Origin: Gadus chalcogrammus | Lineage: Eukaryota; Chordata; Actinopteri; Gadiformes; Gadidae | DNA: 64,000 bases | Direction: 5' to 3' | Assembly: GCF_026213295.1 (NCBI RefSeq) | Contig: NC_079419.1 | Coordinates: forward strand, 22,900,818 to 22,964,817 | Shown here: positions 1 to 11,692 of the stretch, piece by piece | How the letters are laid out: the number at the start of each line of letters is the position of its first letter | Numbering within the stretch: the stretch's first letter is position 1 | Translations under genes and position numbers: made by a program | Notes under the pieces: generated by a model | Seen by the model: the letters and a program-made list of their open reading frames with translations, nothing else | The model's database searches: none | What the model was told of the DNA's origin: nothing

Positions 1-1834
1 GAATAGCCCAATACAGTAGTCAAGCCTGCGCGAGATAAAGGCATGTGTGAGTTTTTCCAGATCTTCTTTTAACATAAAATCCCTACATTTAGCTATATTT
101 CTAAGGTGACAAAATGCTGATTTGGTGGTTTGACCACCAAATCATTTGGCAGTTAAAATTTAGATCGCTGTCAATATGGACACCCAGGTTCTTCAAAGCT
201 TGAGTCCCTTTGAATCAAGAATAGCAGTGACTTTGTGTCTTCTTTTTCCAAATACGATCACAAATACGAGCAAGGTAAATCTAAGTGTCATCAGCATTAG
301 TAGGACATTTTATCATTCTTCATAATTTGACCAAGTGGAAGCATGTACAGGATGAATAACAGGGGCCCAAGTGGTGTGCCCTGGGGAACACCACAAGTCA
401 GAGACGTCGGTGTTGAGGTACAGTCACCAATGGCAACAAAAAAGCTCCTGTCCTCGATATGATTTGAGCCAATGAATGACAGCACCTGAGAATCCAACAC
501 AGTGTTCGAAAGCAACACTCAGATCCAGTAGTACTGGGACTGATATTTTCCCTGAGTCAGTGTTTAGGCATATGTCATTTACAACTTTAATAAAAGCTGT
601 TTCAGTGCTATGATTCGCACAGGTGGAAGAGATGAGGCCTCGAACCGCTTTTTCAAGTGTAGCTCTGTCTACGATGGTACATTCCGACATGACATTTGTT
701 GCTCCACTCATTTTAGAAGATTTGAGGTAGCTTTTTTGGGGCTGGAGTGCAATATTCTGTCGGATTTGGTCAATCTTGCCCTTAAAAAAGGATGCAACTC
801 ATTGCATTTGGTGGTTGTGGCAAGCTCAGGAGCTAGTTCCAAAGGGGGGTTTCTTAATTTCTCAAATACTGAGAAAAGCACCCGGGCATTCATATTATTT
901 GAGAAGAAGGACCACCTTGCCTTATATATTTCAGAGTTGTATCTACAAAGAGTTTGGTTTTTCGCTATTTCCTTTCTATTTTCCTGCAGTCTCTCTTTAG
1001 GTTTCCTGCAGTCTCTCTTGAAGTGTCTCCATAGGTTTTCATCCATGGGGACACCTCTTTATGTTTACGTATTTTGGTTTTAACAGTAGCTATATGATCC
1101 ATAATAGTAGCCATTCTAGAGTTACAATCGTTCATTAAGTAATTTACAGAGCCTTGTACTTGACTAGTGGATATTGACAAAGCTAGTTGAAATAAAGCAC
1201 CTGTATTGCTGTCAATAATTATTCTTTGCACTGTGTATGGGTCTATTGCTAGTTGGTGGGCACATGGAAAGAGTGAAAAAGACACAATGGTGATCCGACA
1301 GGGCCAGGTCCAAACACAGATGTTTATGCCACTTGAAACGACAAGATCTAGAGTATGACTACAAGAGTGGGTGGGCTCTTGTACATGTTGTGTGAGGCCA
1401 AAAGTGTCCAGTAATGACAGTAGTTCTTTGGCATAGCTTTTATCAGGATTGTCCACATGGAAGTTAAAATCCCCAGTTATGATAAGACAGTCATATTTAA
1501 GACAGATAATAGAAAACAGTTCACTGAATACATGCATGAATATTCTCGCAGAGTTTTTTGGGGGTCTGTAGATGATGAGTAGGACAGTCTGAGGGTAACA
1601 TAGTTGCGCTTAAATATTCAAAGGACACAAATATCCAAAATGTCTGTTTGCATTGTAGGGGTGCTTTACAAAGGGTGGCTATTCCACCTCCTATTTTTGT
1701 AGTCCGTGGCATGCTAAAAAAGCAAAATTAGGGGGAGCTGGCCCAATCATGATGGCAATATTACCTAAATCCAGCCAGGTCTCAGTTAAAAATAAGAAAT
1801 CCAGCTTATATGTAGATATAAAAACATTAATTAA
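1..1834 (-). mobile_element. Non-LTR retrotransposon (L2/CR1-like LINE), decayed, runs off the window start
   Basis: On the minus strand an AP-type endonuclease precedes a reverse transcriptase, the order expected of a LINE ORF2. The endonuclease N-terminus (around 1800-1720) reads like a TETWLD segment, the central part (1712-1400) contains GGGIA and GDFNFHVDN, and PTHSCSHTLDLV follows. The RT part (711-240) has the VPQG-PLGPLLF block. Its active site, near 285, reads NADD where YADD is expected. Frame changes and stops separate all blocks, so this copy cannot make a full protein. The RT C-terminal region continues to base 1. The 5' end abuts the TTAA element at 1835. Clade assignment (L2/CR1-like) rests on motif resemblance only. 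Confidence 0.8.
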
Positions 1835-2313
1835 AGGTTGGGTATCGAATTCTCTTTTTTGGCAATTTTTGCAAAATTACTTGAAATCCTGATCATAACC
1901 CACTTACAGCCACTGAGATAGAAGTACTGATATGAAAATTAAACAAGTCAATCATCTGTGGAACGGGCAGGGCTCGAAAAACTCCAGCCAATGATTTCCA
2001 CCGAGTGGCATTGGACATTAAGTACGTCAATCAAACGGTCGTACTGCACTCCCCCCGCGCGTGACCACTTCGTGCACGTAATCAAAGCTTGTGACCCAGA
2101 GCAAGCTTCTGTTTGTTGTTATCCTGCTGTAGCTACTGGAGCTAGCTAACTAGCTAATGGCTCGCTCTCGCGCATGTTCGCTCGTGCATGATTGCGCGTC
2201 CAGGTACTTGGAATGGGTGGAGTCAGAGTCAGCGTTGAAGGTGAGGGGGTAGGACCATTTGAGTTGTGTATTTTCAAAATCTGCTGGCGTTTCGCAAATC
2301 CCATACCCAACCT
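1835..2313. mobile_element. TTAA-flanked MITE, 479 bp (Kolobok-like)
   Basis: The element starts AGGTTGGGTA and ends TACCCAACCT, and TTAA lies on both sides (1831-1834 and 2314-2317). Both ends match the ends of the longer element at 44270-46086 in the opposite orientation: about 300 bp from one side and 170 bp from the other are shared, so this is an internal deletion form. TTAA target duplications are known for piggyBac and Kolobok. The terminal sequence does not match the piggyBac at 2713, and the longer relative carries a remnant that I link to Kolobok-like transposases, hence the tentative family. No coding potential. Confidence 0.75.
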
Positions 2314-2712
2314 TTAAAGGTTGAATGTGTTGGTGTGAGTGTGGTGAGATGGTGTCCAAGGTGGCAACGATTTCGTCTCAGCCACCTCCTGACTCTAACT
2401 CCACCTCATATGATCTATGGCCAGTGTTGGGTATCGTTACTTTTGAAAGTAATCAGTTAGGTTACTTTGTTACTATCAATTAAAAGTAATCCGTTACGTT
2501 ACTACGTTACCTATAAATAAAAGAAACGCGTTAGAGTACTTGTGCGTTACCAACAATTAAAATGCGTTTGGGGTGCGTGCGTGTCCGCCTAGCGCAACAA
2601 CAACACACATCCTCCTTTAGATGCACCAACAGTGCTGACTGTTTATGAATCAATCATGAACCTATAGCATAAGGACAGGAAAGACAGTCATCATATTGCA
2701 CGTTTTATTTAA

Positions 2713-5700
2713 CCCATTTAAGCCGGGAAAGCATTACCGCTGTTCTACCTTTAAAGCCGGGAGCGCTGTTGCGTCATTCTACCTTTAAGGACGGGAAAGC
2801 GTTTGCGTCATTTTTCTAATATATTCGGTTTTTCGGCCCAAAGTGTCGGCCTCTGGGCCAATGAAATGCCTCAGAATAGACATATATAACTGTCAACTTG
2901 TTCCTCGTGAGTTTAGTTCAGAAATGTATTCAAGCTATGGCGGAATTTGAAGACTTTTCTGACGGTAGCGATTTCGAGGAGTTTCTCGGCTTCGAAGATG
3001 TTGATGAGGCCGAGTACTCTGATGACGAATACGAACCGATTGATCGGGAATTATGGTTACAGCACATGTTCGTGAATGACGACGACGAGGAAGAAGAAGA
3101 TGATTTAGGGGAGTTTGAGGGTTTCCAGACCAACTGGAAGACGGACAACTTCCATCGAAATCCACGGAGTGCCTTCAACAGGACACCAGGGGTGAAGCTC
3201 GATTTGCCTCAAGATGCCACACCGCTCCAGGCATTTGAGAAGATTTTTAAGGAGGAACTTTGGACACATCTCGTCACAGAGACAAACAGATATAGAGACC
3301 AGGTCGAACAAACACCGACCAGAGCGAAGACGGCAAGGTGGTCTCCGGTAACTGTGCCGGAGATGAAGACCTTTATTGGTATCTGTATGGGAATGGGGCT
3401 GCTTGTGTTGCCGGTGCGAAGAGATTACTGGCGACAGAGTAAGAATCTCTTTCGGACGCAATTCGCCAGAAATATGTCCCGGGACAGATTTGCGGCCATC
3501 TGGAGGTAAGGACAATAGTAATACTTATTGATTGTGATGATGCTGTAATAAGAAATTACGACAGTTTATATGTAAGAGATGTATTACTGTCCCGGAGATG
3601 CGTAAAGCACCCGGGTGCGTAAAACCAGATAAGCTTCTCTGGAATTTCACACCTAACTGCGATCTCCAGAACAATAAGGCCTAGGCTACTATACATTCCC
3701 AAATTATAGCCTGTATCTTTTAATTACGCTACTTCTTAGGATGAAATGCAATTGTATTTGTATTATGCATAATACTTTTATTCAGTAGTCATCACATACA
3801 AGTGCATGTAATTTAAAACACAGACAGTTTTTTTGCATAGTATTTTTATTCAATCACATACAAGTATAAATAGTAGCTTACAGTCCAATGTAATTAACAA
3901 TATAGACAGAATATTATGTTACAACGCACAGCAATTATGATAATATTTTAAATTAAGCTTTCATCCAAGGTAACTTTGTTTGATATTGTGCTTTCATCTA
4001 AGATCTGTGTCTATTTCTGCATTTTCAGGTATCTACACCTCCAGGACAACCAGGCAGCAGTCAACAGAGATGACAAGATGTGGAAAATGCGCTGGTTCCT
4101 AGATTACCTCCTGGTTCAATTCCAGGCACTTTATGAGGTGGATGGCAACGTGTCTGTGGATGAGAGCATGATTAAATTCAAAGGGCGTCTCTCCTTCAGG
4201 CAGTACCTCCCCATGAAGCCTACAAAGTGGGGTATCAAGGTGTGGGTAATGGCTGAGAGCGCCACTGGATATGTGACCAACTTCCAGGTCTATGCTGGTC
4301 GTGAAGGGTCAGGAGAGAAGGGCCTGGCACATCGTGTGGTTATGGATTTAGCCAGACCATATTACGGCTCTCACCTGTCCATCTACATGGACAATTTTTA
4401 CACCGGGGTAGGTCTCTTGGAGGAGATGAGGACCCATGGCCTGTATGCTTGTGGCACTGTTCGTGCCAACCGGAAGGGACTCCCAAAGAGTGAGCTGCTT
4501 CGAAAGAAAGCCTCACTCAATAAGCACGAATACAGGGTCGCTCAGATGGACGACCTCACATTTTGTATTTGGCAAGACACAAAGACGGTCATGGTGTTGT
4601 CCAACCACCATGACCCAACTGAGACGGGGACCGTAAACAGGAGAAAGGATGGAGCCAACCGCGTCCCGGTGGTAGTGCCAGCTTGCCTAGCAGACTACCA
4701 AAAGTACATGAAAGGTTTGTTTGACTTTTGTTGCTCTTTTGAGTGCAAATGTGTGAGTGTCATGTGTGAGTGTCATGTGTGTCAACTGAGTGTCGTGTGT
4801 GTTCCAGGCGTCGATCTGCTGGATCAGATGGTTGGCTACTACGGGTTCCAACATAGATCGAAGAAGTGGTGGAGGAGGGTCTTCTTCTTTCTCCTGTCCG
4901 TGTCCTGCCACAATGCCTACATAGCTGCGAGGTCTGTTGGAGGAACAGCCTTCAGAACCAGATACAAAGGATTCAAGAACTGGATGGAGGACCTGGCAGA
5001 GCAGCTCATCTCACCACTGAGAACAAGGGCTGTTCCTGTGACTCCTCCTCCTTTTCATCCTCCTCCTGCTTCTCCATCTTCTCCTTTTTCTCCTCCTCCT
5101 GCTTCTCCATCTTCTCCTTCCTCTCCAATTGCTGGACTATCAGGAAGAAGATTCTTCTCTCCTTCTCCATCTCCTCCTGTTTCCCCATCTCCATCTGCAG
5201 GAAGAAGATTCTTCCCTCCTTCTCCATCCCCTCCTCCGCCTTCATCTCCATCTCCAGCTGGAGGAGACACACCTACTCCACAGCATGACTTTGGTAAAAT
5301 TTATGATAAAAGAAAACAGTGCAGGGAGTGTCAGCTTGTCCCTGACGATGAAAAGGAAGGTGGGCCAACTGTTTACGGTTGCAAACAGTGCAACCTGCCA
5401 CTGCACATGGAATGCTTTGGCAAGCACTACCGCCGGTACCTGTGAGGCAGACTGTTTACAGTTTTAGTCCCAGTCTGTTCCCCTTCCCATGTTTGTTATT
5501 ATATACTTTATTACTTTCTTATATACTTATTTCACTTTTTTATACTTTATTTTTTTTTCTGTTTTGTGCTGTTCCTGCACTTTTACATATGTTTTTGTTG
5601 TTATTATATATATGTTACATATGTTATTTACTTTTCTACCTGTATGTAAATATTGTAAATATTTGTAAGTAAAAACTCAATTTTCCCATGAAAGCCACAG

Positions 5701-5884
5701 GTGTCAGCTCTCAAATACTTTTTGAATTGTGTTCCTATCTGTTACAGGGGCTGAGAAATCAGTAATTTAGTAGGCGTTGACACAATTGCTGAATTTCTAG
5801 AAAAAATTCAGGTTTTGGGGGCTTTTCTGAAATCGCCTATAGGTTTTACAGGCATTTTTTCCAGGCGATTTAGGCCTAAATGGG
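2713..5884 (+). mobile_element. piggyBac element, apparently complete, 3.2 kb
   Basis: The element starts CCCATTTAAG and ends CTAAATGGG, giving an 8-bp perfect terminal inverted repeat CCCATTTA, and TTAA flanks both sides (2709-2712 and 5885-5888). These are the hallmarks of piggyBac. It contains one spliced transposase gene on the plus strand. It lies inside the hAT element 2422-6711 and is therefore the youngest layer of this stack. Confidence 0.9.
2937..5445 (+). CDS. piggyBac transposase, three exons, open throughout
   Basis: Cuts and pastes piggyBac DNA at TTAA sites with an RNase H-like DDD nuclease. Exons are 2937-3505, 4029-4714 and 4808-5445, with GTAAGG/CAG and GTTTGT/CAG borders. 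They join in frame to exactly 631 codons including TGA, or 630 residues. I chose ATG 2937 because the reading upstream begins only with TTG. The N-terminus is very acidic (residues about 3-65). The catalytic aspartates expected in the family are visible: D234 in VDES, D311 in YMDNFYT, D421 (with D424) in GVDLLDQM. A Pro/Ser-rich linker (about 480-560) precedes a C-terminal cysteine/histidine domain (CREC, CKQC, HMEC) like the cross-brace zinc finger of piggyBac. No stop or frameshift is seen, so this copy may be autonomous or a young relic. Confidence 0.92.
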
Positions 5885-6398
5885 TTAACAGGCATTCATC
5901 CTTTGATCATTTGAACAGCTTCCATGAATAACATACTCCGGTAACAGGCAGTTATTTTAACAGAATGTAGCTTACCGTATTGGCTGCGCACAAAAGAACA
6001 GTGCGTCGCACATAGCTTATCCACTTTACAAGTGCAGGCGCCTAACAAAGTGCTTAACATGTAGGCACGCAACCTTTTAGAATTGGAAATTTAACTCAAT
6101 TTAACCGTATGCGTTGCACAAAAGAACAGTGCATGGCACTAAAGAAACATTGAAGAACTGCAAATGTTCGTGTGACTCTATAGCCCTACATTCATAACAA
6201 TCACGTAGGCTACCTTTAGCCTATTTATCACCAAAGTAATGGTTGAAACGTAGGAGAAGAAGGTGCTCAAAACGACCACTATGTTCTTCTTGTCCTTTTC
6301 GCTCTGTAACTCAAAATAATGAGCGTACCTCCAGGAATCTAAGGCTATCTTCTCGTCCATCTTGCCGCGGTGACACACGTAGCTTACACACACAGGTG

Positions 6399-6511
<113 letters not shown>

Positions 6512-6719
6512 CGAGAGAGAGAGATGCCGGGACTTTACTTTCCTTATCGAGGGAAAATCTTAAAGTAACGGAGTAACGAGTGGTTATTTTGGAAATTAAC
6601 GAGTTACTGATTACTGAATTCGCAAAACTAACGCGTTAGGTTACTCGTTACTGAAAAAAACGAATAAGAGTACTCTAACGCGTTAGTTCTAACGCGTTAC
6701 CCCCAACACTGTCTATGGC

Positions 6720-7729
6720 TCACCTGTTGGACCACTTTCGCTGGTCTCCATCCCTTGTGTGTGTCATAGGGCTGTACTCTCACACTGTCCCCTCGTTTCA
6801 GAATGTCCATGTCATTTGCTGTGCGGCTGTAGTACTTAACTGTCTCTGTCTGTTGTATTCCAGTTCCTGTTCTTTGTGTGTTACCTCTGGCTTCAACAGA
6901 GTGTCCTTTTTGGGAAGCAGGGTCCTGGCCCTCCTGCTTAGGATTCTTTGTGCCGGGCATGTGTTGAAACCCTGGCTCGGTGTGTTGCGATGATCCAGCA
7001 TGGCCAAGTACAGATCCTGTCTCGCTGCTGCAGCCTTCAGCATCAGGCACTTGGCTGTCCTCACCGCTGACTCCGCCTTTCCATTGCTCTGCCGGTATCC
7101 CCGCGACGATGTCTTGTGTTCAAAGCCCCACTTCTGCCTGAAGTGCTGAAACTCTTGTGATGCAAACTGGGGTCCGTTATCCGAGATTACAATGTCAGGA
7201 ATCCCCTGTCGGGTAAAGCGGGCCTTGAGTTCTTTGATCACTGTGTTGCTCTTAGTGTTAACAGTAGATAATAATAACAATAATAATCTACTGTTATCAG
7301 ATAGTCTTTATTTTGAAAGGAGAAAGGGTCTGTTCCTACCTTGGCCCAGGGTCTGCTGGCCCTGTTATGTGGGTGTAGTGTCTCTCTTTGTTGCTTTGGG
7401 TCCACTGACTTACATATGTCACATTTGGAGATGAAGGTCTTGATCTCCTCGTTCATTCCCAGCCAGTATACAAACTCCCTCGCTCGCCTCCGACATCCTT
7501 CTACTCCCAGGTGAGAGGAGTGGATCCGGTGAGTGATGTCCACCCTGAGTGCGTCAGGTATCAAGGCTCTGTCTCCTCGGAACACTATGCCGTCCTGGAA
7601 ACTCAGTTCATCTTGGAAAGTGTGGTAGTGCCTGATGTCACTTGGTAAGTTATTTTCTCTTGGGCCACCCTGACAGTATTCTGTTTGCCCCACTCTGTAA
7701 CTTTGTGTAATCTTTTGTTGCAGCCCCAA
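6720..7729 (-). pseudogene. Gypsy integrase, degraded
   Basis: Integrase inserts LTR-element cDNA. The block 7729-7238 carries the H2C2 zinc-finger region (HSSHLGVEGC, then CDICK) and the start of the core with its first acidic residue in KVGTDPF. The block 7280-6798 carries DNGPQF and the glutamate of KAESAV, so the D,D,E triad is present but lies in two different frames. A short AT-rich insertion near 7260-7300 disrupts the core. The C-terminal segment (WRPAKVVQQ) ends at the hAT insertion. Non-functional. Confidence 0.8.
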
Positions 7730-8024
7730 TGGCCCTCAACCTCTCTGCTGCAATGGATAGGTAGCTGACTACGTTCACAGTCTCTATATCTCTCTCACTC
7801 TCTCCCTTAGTGCTCTATGGTAAGTATGCTCTACTCAGCGTGTCAGCAAGTAGCATATCCCTGCCTGGAACATAGGTCACACGAATATCATACTGCTGCA
7901 GCCTGAGTAGCCTTCTCTGCAGTCTTTTAGGTGCACTGAGTAATGGCTTGCTGTGTATATTCTCTAGAGGCTTGTGGTCGCTTTGTACTGTGACCTCTCT
8001 ACCATAAGTATACTGATGGAACCT

Positions 8025-9297
8025 TTAAATTCCAAACACTATGGCCAAACACTCTTTCTCTATTTGGGCATAGCCCTTTTCAGTTGGTGTGAGTGCACTA
8101 CTACCAAATGCTACCGGTTTACCTTTCTGTGTCAGGGCGGCCCCCAGTCCCATGTCTGATGCATCACACTGAAGTGTCCATCCTATTCCTTGTTGTAGTA
8201 CTGTAGGACTGGTGCTATAGCGATTTTGTCTTTCAGTCATTGAAACGCCCCTTCCTTGATGTTCGTCCATTCCCACATGTTCTCCTTGCTTGTGAGTTGT
8301 CTCAGAATCTCAGTCATTTGAAAGGTGGTCATAGAACTGAGAAAGATAGTTGACCATCCCAAATAGTCTCTGTACCCGTTTCACGTCTGTTGGCCTTTGC
8401 AACTCTCTGATTGACCGTACTTTCTCCAGGTCAATCCTCAGTCCCTCGGCCGTGAGCAGATTACCTATGTAGGGTACCATTCTTTGTCTGTTCAGCTTGA
8501 TGTTGCCCTCTCTGCACCTGGTGATAATGTGTCTGACTTTCTCGCCGTGGTACTTTTCTGCCTCCTCTTGTTTTGCTCCTTCCCAGTTTTAACACATCAT
8601 CTGCTATGATGTAGACCCCTGGGAAGCCCTCCAGGGCCTGCACAAGCTTTCTTTGGAACACTTCCAGTGCTGGGCTTATTCCCATCGGCATCCTTGGCCA
8701 ACGGTAGCGACCAAATGGGGTGGCGAATGTGGTAAGGTAGCTCGACTCTCCTACTAGTTTGACCTGCGAGAAACCTTGCTTCACGTCGCAGACTGTGAAT
8801 ACTTTTGCCTTTGTCATCTCCAGCAGGATGTTATCTATAGTTTGGAGTGGAATAGTGACTCATTTTTAGTGCACGATTCAGAGGATTTGGGTCTATACAG
8901 ATCCTCAGCTCCCCATTAGGTTTCCTCACTGCGACCATGCTACTGATCCAGTGAGTGCTGCATTCCACTGGTCTGATCATCCCTCTTCTCTCTAGATCTT
9001 TGAGTTCTACTTGTAGAGGTGTCATCATAGCTGCAGTTTCACTGGCGGTACTCTGTCATCTATCTCTATTCTATATTCACCCCCCATGTAGCCATCTCCG
9101 GTGAACACATCCTCAAACTCTTCATTTATTTTGTCCATGGTCATGTGTTTGCCACTTTCTGCCTTTGCCACTGGGCTCGGCTCTTTCTTCATTATGCGGT
9201 CTACAGCCAGAATGTTCTCGAATTGTACTTTTATCAACTTCATTGCCTCGCTGGCTTTTCTGCCCGGTAAAGGGATTCTGCTACTCTGGTCAACCAC
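8025..9297 (-). pseudogene. Gypsy protease/RT/RNase H region, degraded
   Basis: Minus-strand frames 9297-9025, 9028-8831, 8817-8461 and 8276-8025 read in order as the region upstream of RT, the RT fingers (MIRPVECSTHWISSMVAVRK), the RT palm (FATPFGRYRWPRMPMGI, then a decayed YIIADDV active-site block where YLDD-type sequence is expected) and RNase H ([16 protein letters not shown]). The frames do not connect because of several indels. Sequence between 8276 and 8461 still resembles the RT connection region. Non-functional. Confidence 0.8.
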
Positions 9298-9345
9298 TTG
9301 AAACTCTACTCTGTACAGCCTGTTGTTTCTGGGGTTTCTGACCTT

Positions 9346-10205
9346 AAAGTGTAATTCCGGCGAAAATTGAACCCAGGGTCTTTGTTACCCTTTTCATTGA
9401 AAATCGATCAATTGTGAACAATCATATATAACTCGACAAATAAGCAAACCACTTTATCTAAAGTCTATCCATAGCCACTTGCTGCACTCGTGGAATAGAA
9501 TTCTTCTTCATTACACTTTCTTTGGGTGCTTTTGGTCAGCAGCTCTTTTAGGAATTGATGAAGTTGTCCTTATCGAAATCAGCACTGCAGACACGGTGAT
9601 CCTTCTGCATCAGCATCTCGATTGGCGTCTCAATGTCCATATTCAAAACAATCAGCCACTGGTCTACAAGAGATCGGTCATTGTACCGCGATGGAAGTCT
9701 ATGGAAAGTTTCTGGGGTGTAACTTTTCATTTGTTTTCCGCAGCCGGGGAAAACACAAACATGAATCATCTCTCTCTCTTGACTTCAAGCTGTAGATGGG
9801 TCATCTTCTCCAGTGCTTGAGCTGTCCTTCCCTCTATGCGTTAATCACGTGTGCAGTGCGTCTTCTGTCAACAACGTGCCATGCTTGGCTTTTGACCTGG
9901 TTTACAGTTTCATCCTCTCTATTTACTTCAGTTATACAGTTGACATCCTCATAAGACGAACTGTCACTAGTGTGCTCTGTAACTGCATGCACTTTCTTAA
10001 TTTCTGCACTGAACTGCAAAATGATTTTCCTTTCCACACTTCTTACACTTTTTTCTTATTCCTCTCGTGTGTTCTACCACAAAACATGCACAGTATCTCA
10101 TTGTCTTTTTGTCTCTCTTCTGCCTGTTTCAGTGCATGTACCTCCTCCACTGTCCTTGAAGTGTTCTGCTATACTTCCTTGACAGCTACGACAGTACTTA
10201 AATAA
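9346..10205 (-). mobile_element. Fragment of a THAP-encoding DNA transposon
   Basis: Starts with an AAGTGTAATTCCGGCG terminus-like sequence directly against the truncated gypsy element and contains a THAP-domain exon on the minus strand (9769-9548). I could not find a matching inverted terminus on the right, so the boundary near 10205 is a guess. THAP domains are common in P-like, Kolobok and ISL2EU/Harbinger-related transposases, and I cannot decide which applies. Confidence 0.5.
9548..9769 (-). pseudogene. THAP zinc-finger exon with a lost zinc ligand
   Basis: THAP domains bind DNA through a C2CH zinc site. This 73-residue frame has the first two cysteines (CVFPGC at about residues 5-10), the FHRLP block, a DQWL tryptophan region, and near the end CSADF where C-x2-H (such as CSAHF) is expected. 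The fourth ligand, histidine, is therefore aspartate, which should destroy the zinc site. Frames further upstream (10037-9834) are open but not recognisable. No catalytic domain follows at lower coordinates, where the gypsy element begins. Confidence 0.65.
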
Positions 10206-11178
10206 AACAATCCTACTGTTACACCTCACATGGTCCTAGTGATGTAGGTACGGGGGTGCACTCCACCGGAAGTAGTTGAGGACAAGGTTCGGGGCAGAGT
10301 CAGTCTTGAGAGTGATATTAGGGGTGAGATTATGCTGCTTGCATGTTCGGGGGTTCAGGCTAACTGGCCAATCACATCCAAGTTAGTGGAAGCGCGTTCA
10401 CATTCTAAACTAATGCAAAAGTAGCAGTGAGAGGCCCAAGGAAAGCAATGGAGATGGAAATGTCACAACACAACGAAGGGGCTGTAAAAATGTGAGAAAA
10501 AGGAAGCAGGCATTCGAGGCACAGGCCCATAGCTGTTGTATATTGATCCATTTTCATTGAGTTTTCAAAGTTCTCTAAAGCCCTAAAACATGTGCTCCTC
10601 CTTAGGAACACATGTACTTCTTGGGGAAAAAAGTAAGTGACGAGCCATGATTTTATACATTCAATCTGGACTCGGCTAAAGCAAGGGACTCTGCTTTAGG
10701 GCTGATGCTGACTGGCTGCTCTTTAGGGAACGGCAGAGCAACGTAGGAAAACCTGAAGGATCCAAGGAACACTGTGAAAGTAGAAATGTCTACGATTCAG
10801 CCGCAACCGTTATTAGGCGGGAGACTTTCATAAGAAATACTCAATAACCCTGTTCTGGCCCCAATGCTTGGCATCAGGGTGACACCAATTAGCATAGCTT
10901 TGCTGGTTGGTTGGAGTGAGTGGGAATTTTTAATTTCTAAAGTATATATACAGTAGTATATAGCAGGACAGGAATTTCACCGGCGGCCAAGACCGTCTGT
11001 CTGGCCTTGATGCCCATCAAGCCGGCCCTGGTGCTGAATACACAATGTAATACACAGTGTAGTATCGATAAGAACCACTCTTGATCCCCTCGGTTGTGAC
11101 AGAGCCTTGAAGCAGGTCCCACACCATGTGACCTTTTCTAAACATTTTTACAAATTAACAAAACTATAGTTTTGATAT
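10206..11178. other. No gene or recognisable element
   Basis: About 1 kb of unique-looking sequence. Short open frames (10405-10611 and 10937-11122, both minus) show no family resemblance. Nothing else seen. Confidence 0.5.
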
Positions 11179-11692
11179 AAATTCTAGAGCCCGACCGATA
11201 TATCGGCAGGCCGATATTATCGGCCGATATTAGGCATTTTTCAAACTATTCGGTATCGGCATTTATAATGGCCGATAAATGAATATAAAAAAAAATAAAA
11301 AAATAAAAAAAATAGAATGGTCCACCAGAGGGCGCTCTAACGCCCAAACCCGCTGATTCAGCCAGAGTTACGCCCCGTGCCCACTACCTCCGTCCGTTGC
11401 GTGATCCCCATTGACTTTAATGGGGACGGACGCGCAATGCATTGTGGATCCGTCCGTTCCGTTGGAGCCTTCGGCTCAGTCAAGAAGTTGAAAAATGTTC
11501 AACTTTTTCGGCAGCGACGGATCCGTCATCCAATCAGATCGCGTCTGCAAATTTAAGCACTGTGACGCGACTCGGGCTCTGACGATACTGGAAAGCGGGA
11601 AAGCGGGTCATCTTGCATCGCAACAAGCAGGAAGTAGCGTGAAGAACCCGGCGAAGCGATTTGATTGGCTGACGGATGCCTCTGCAAAGACT

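Noticed and set aside
4687..5288. Minus and alternative-frame proteins over the piggyBac third exon
   Set aside because: Shadows of the Pro/Ser coding repeat in the real frame.
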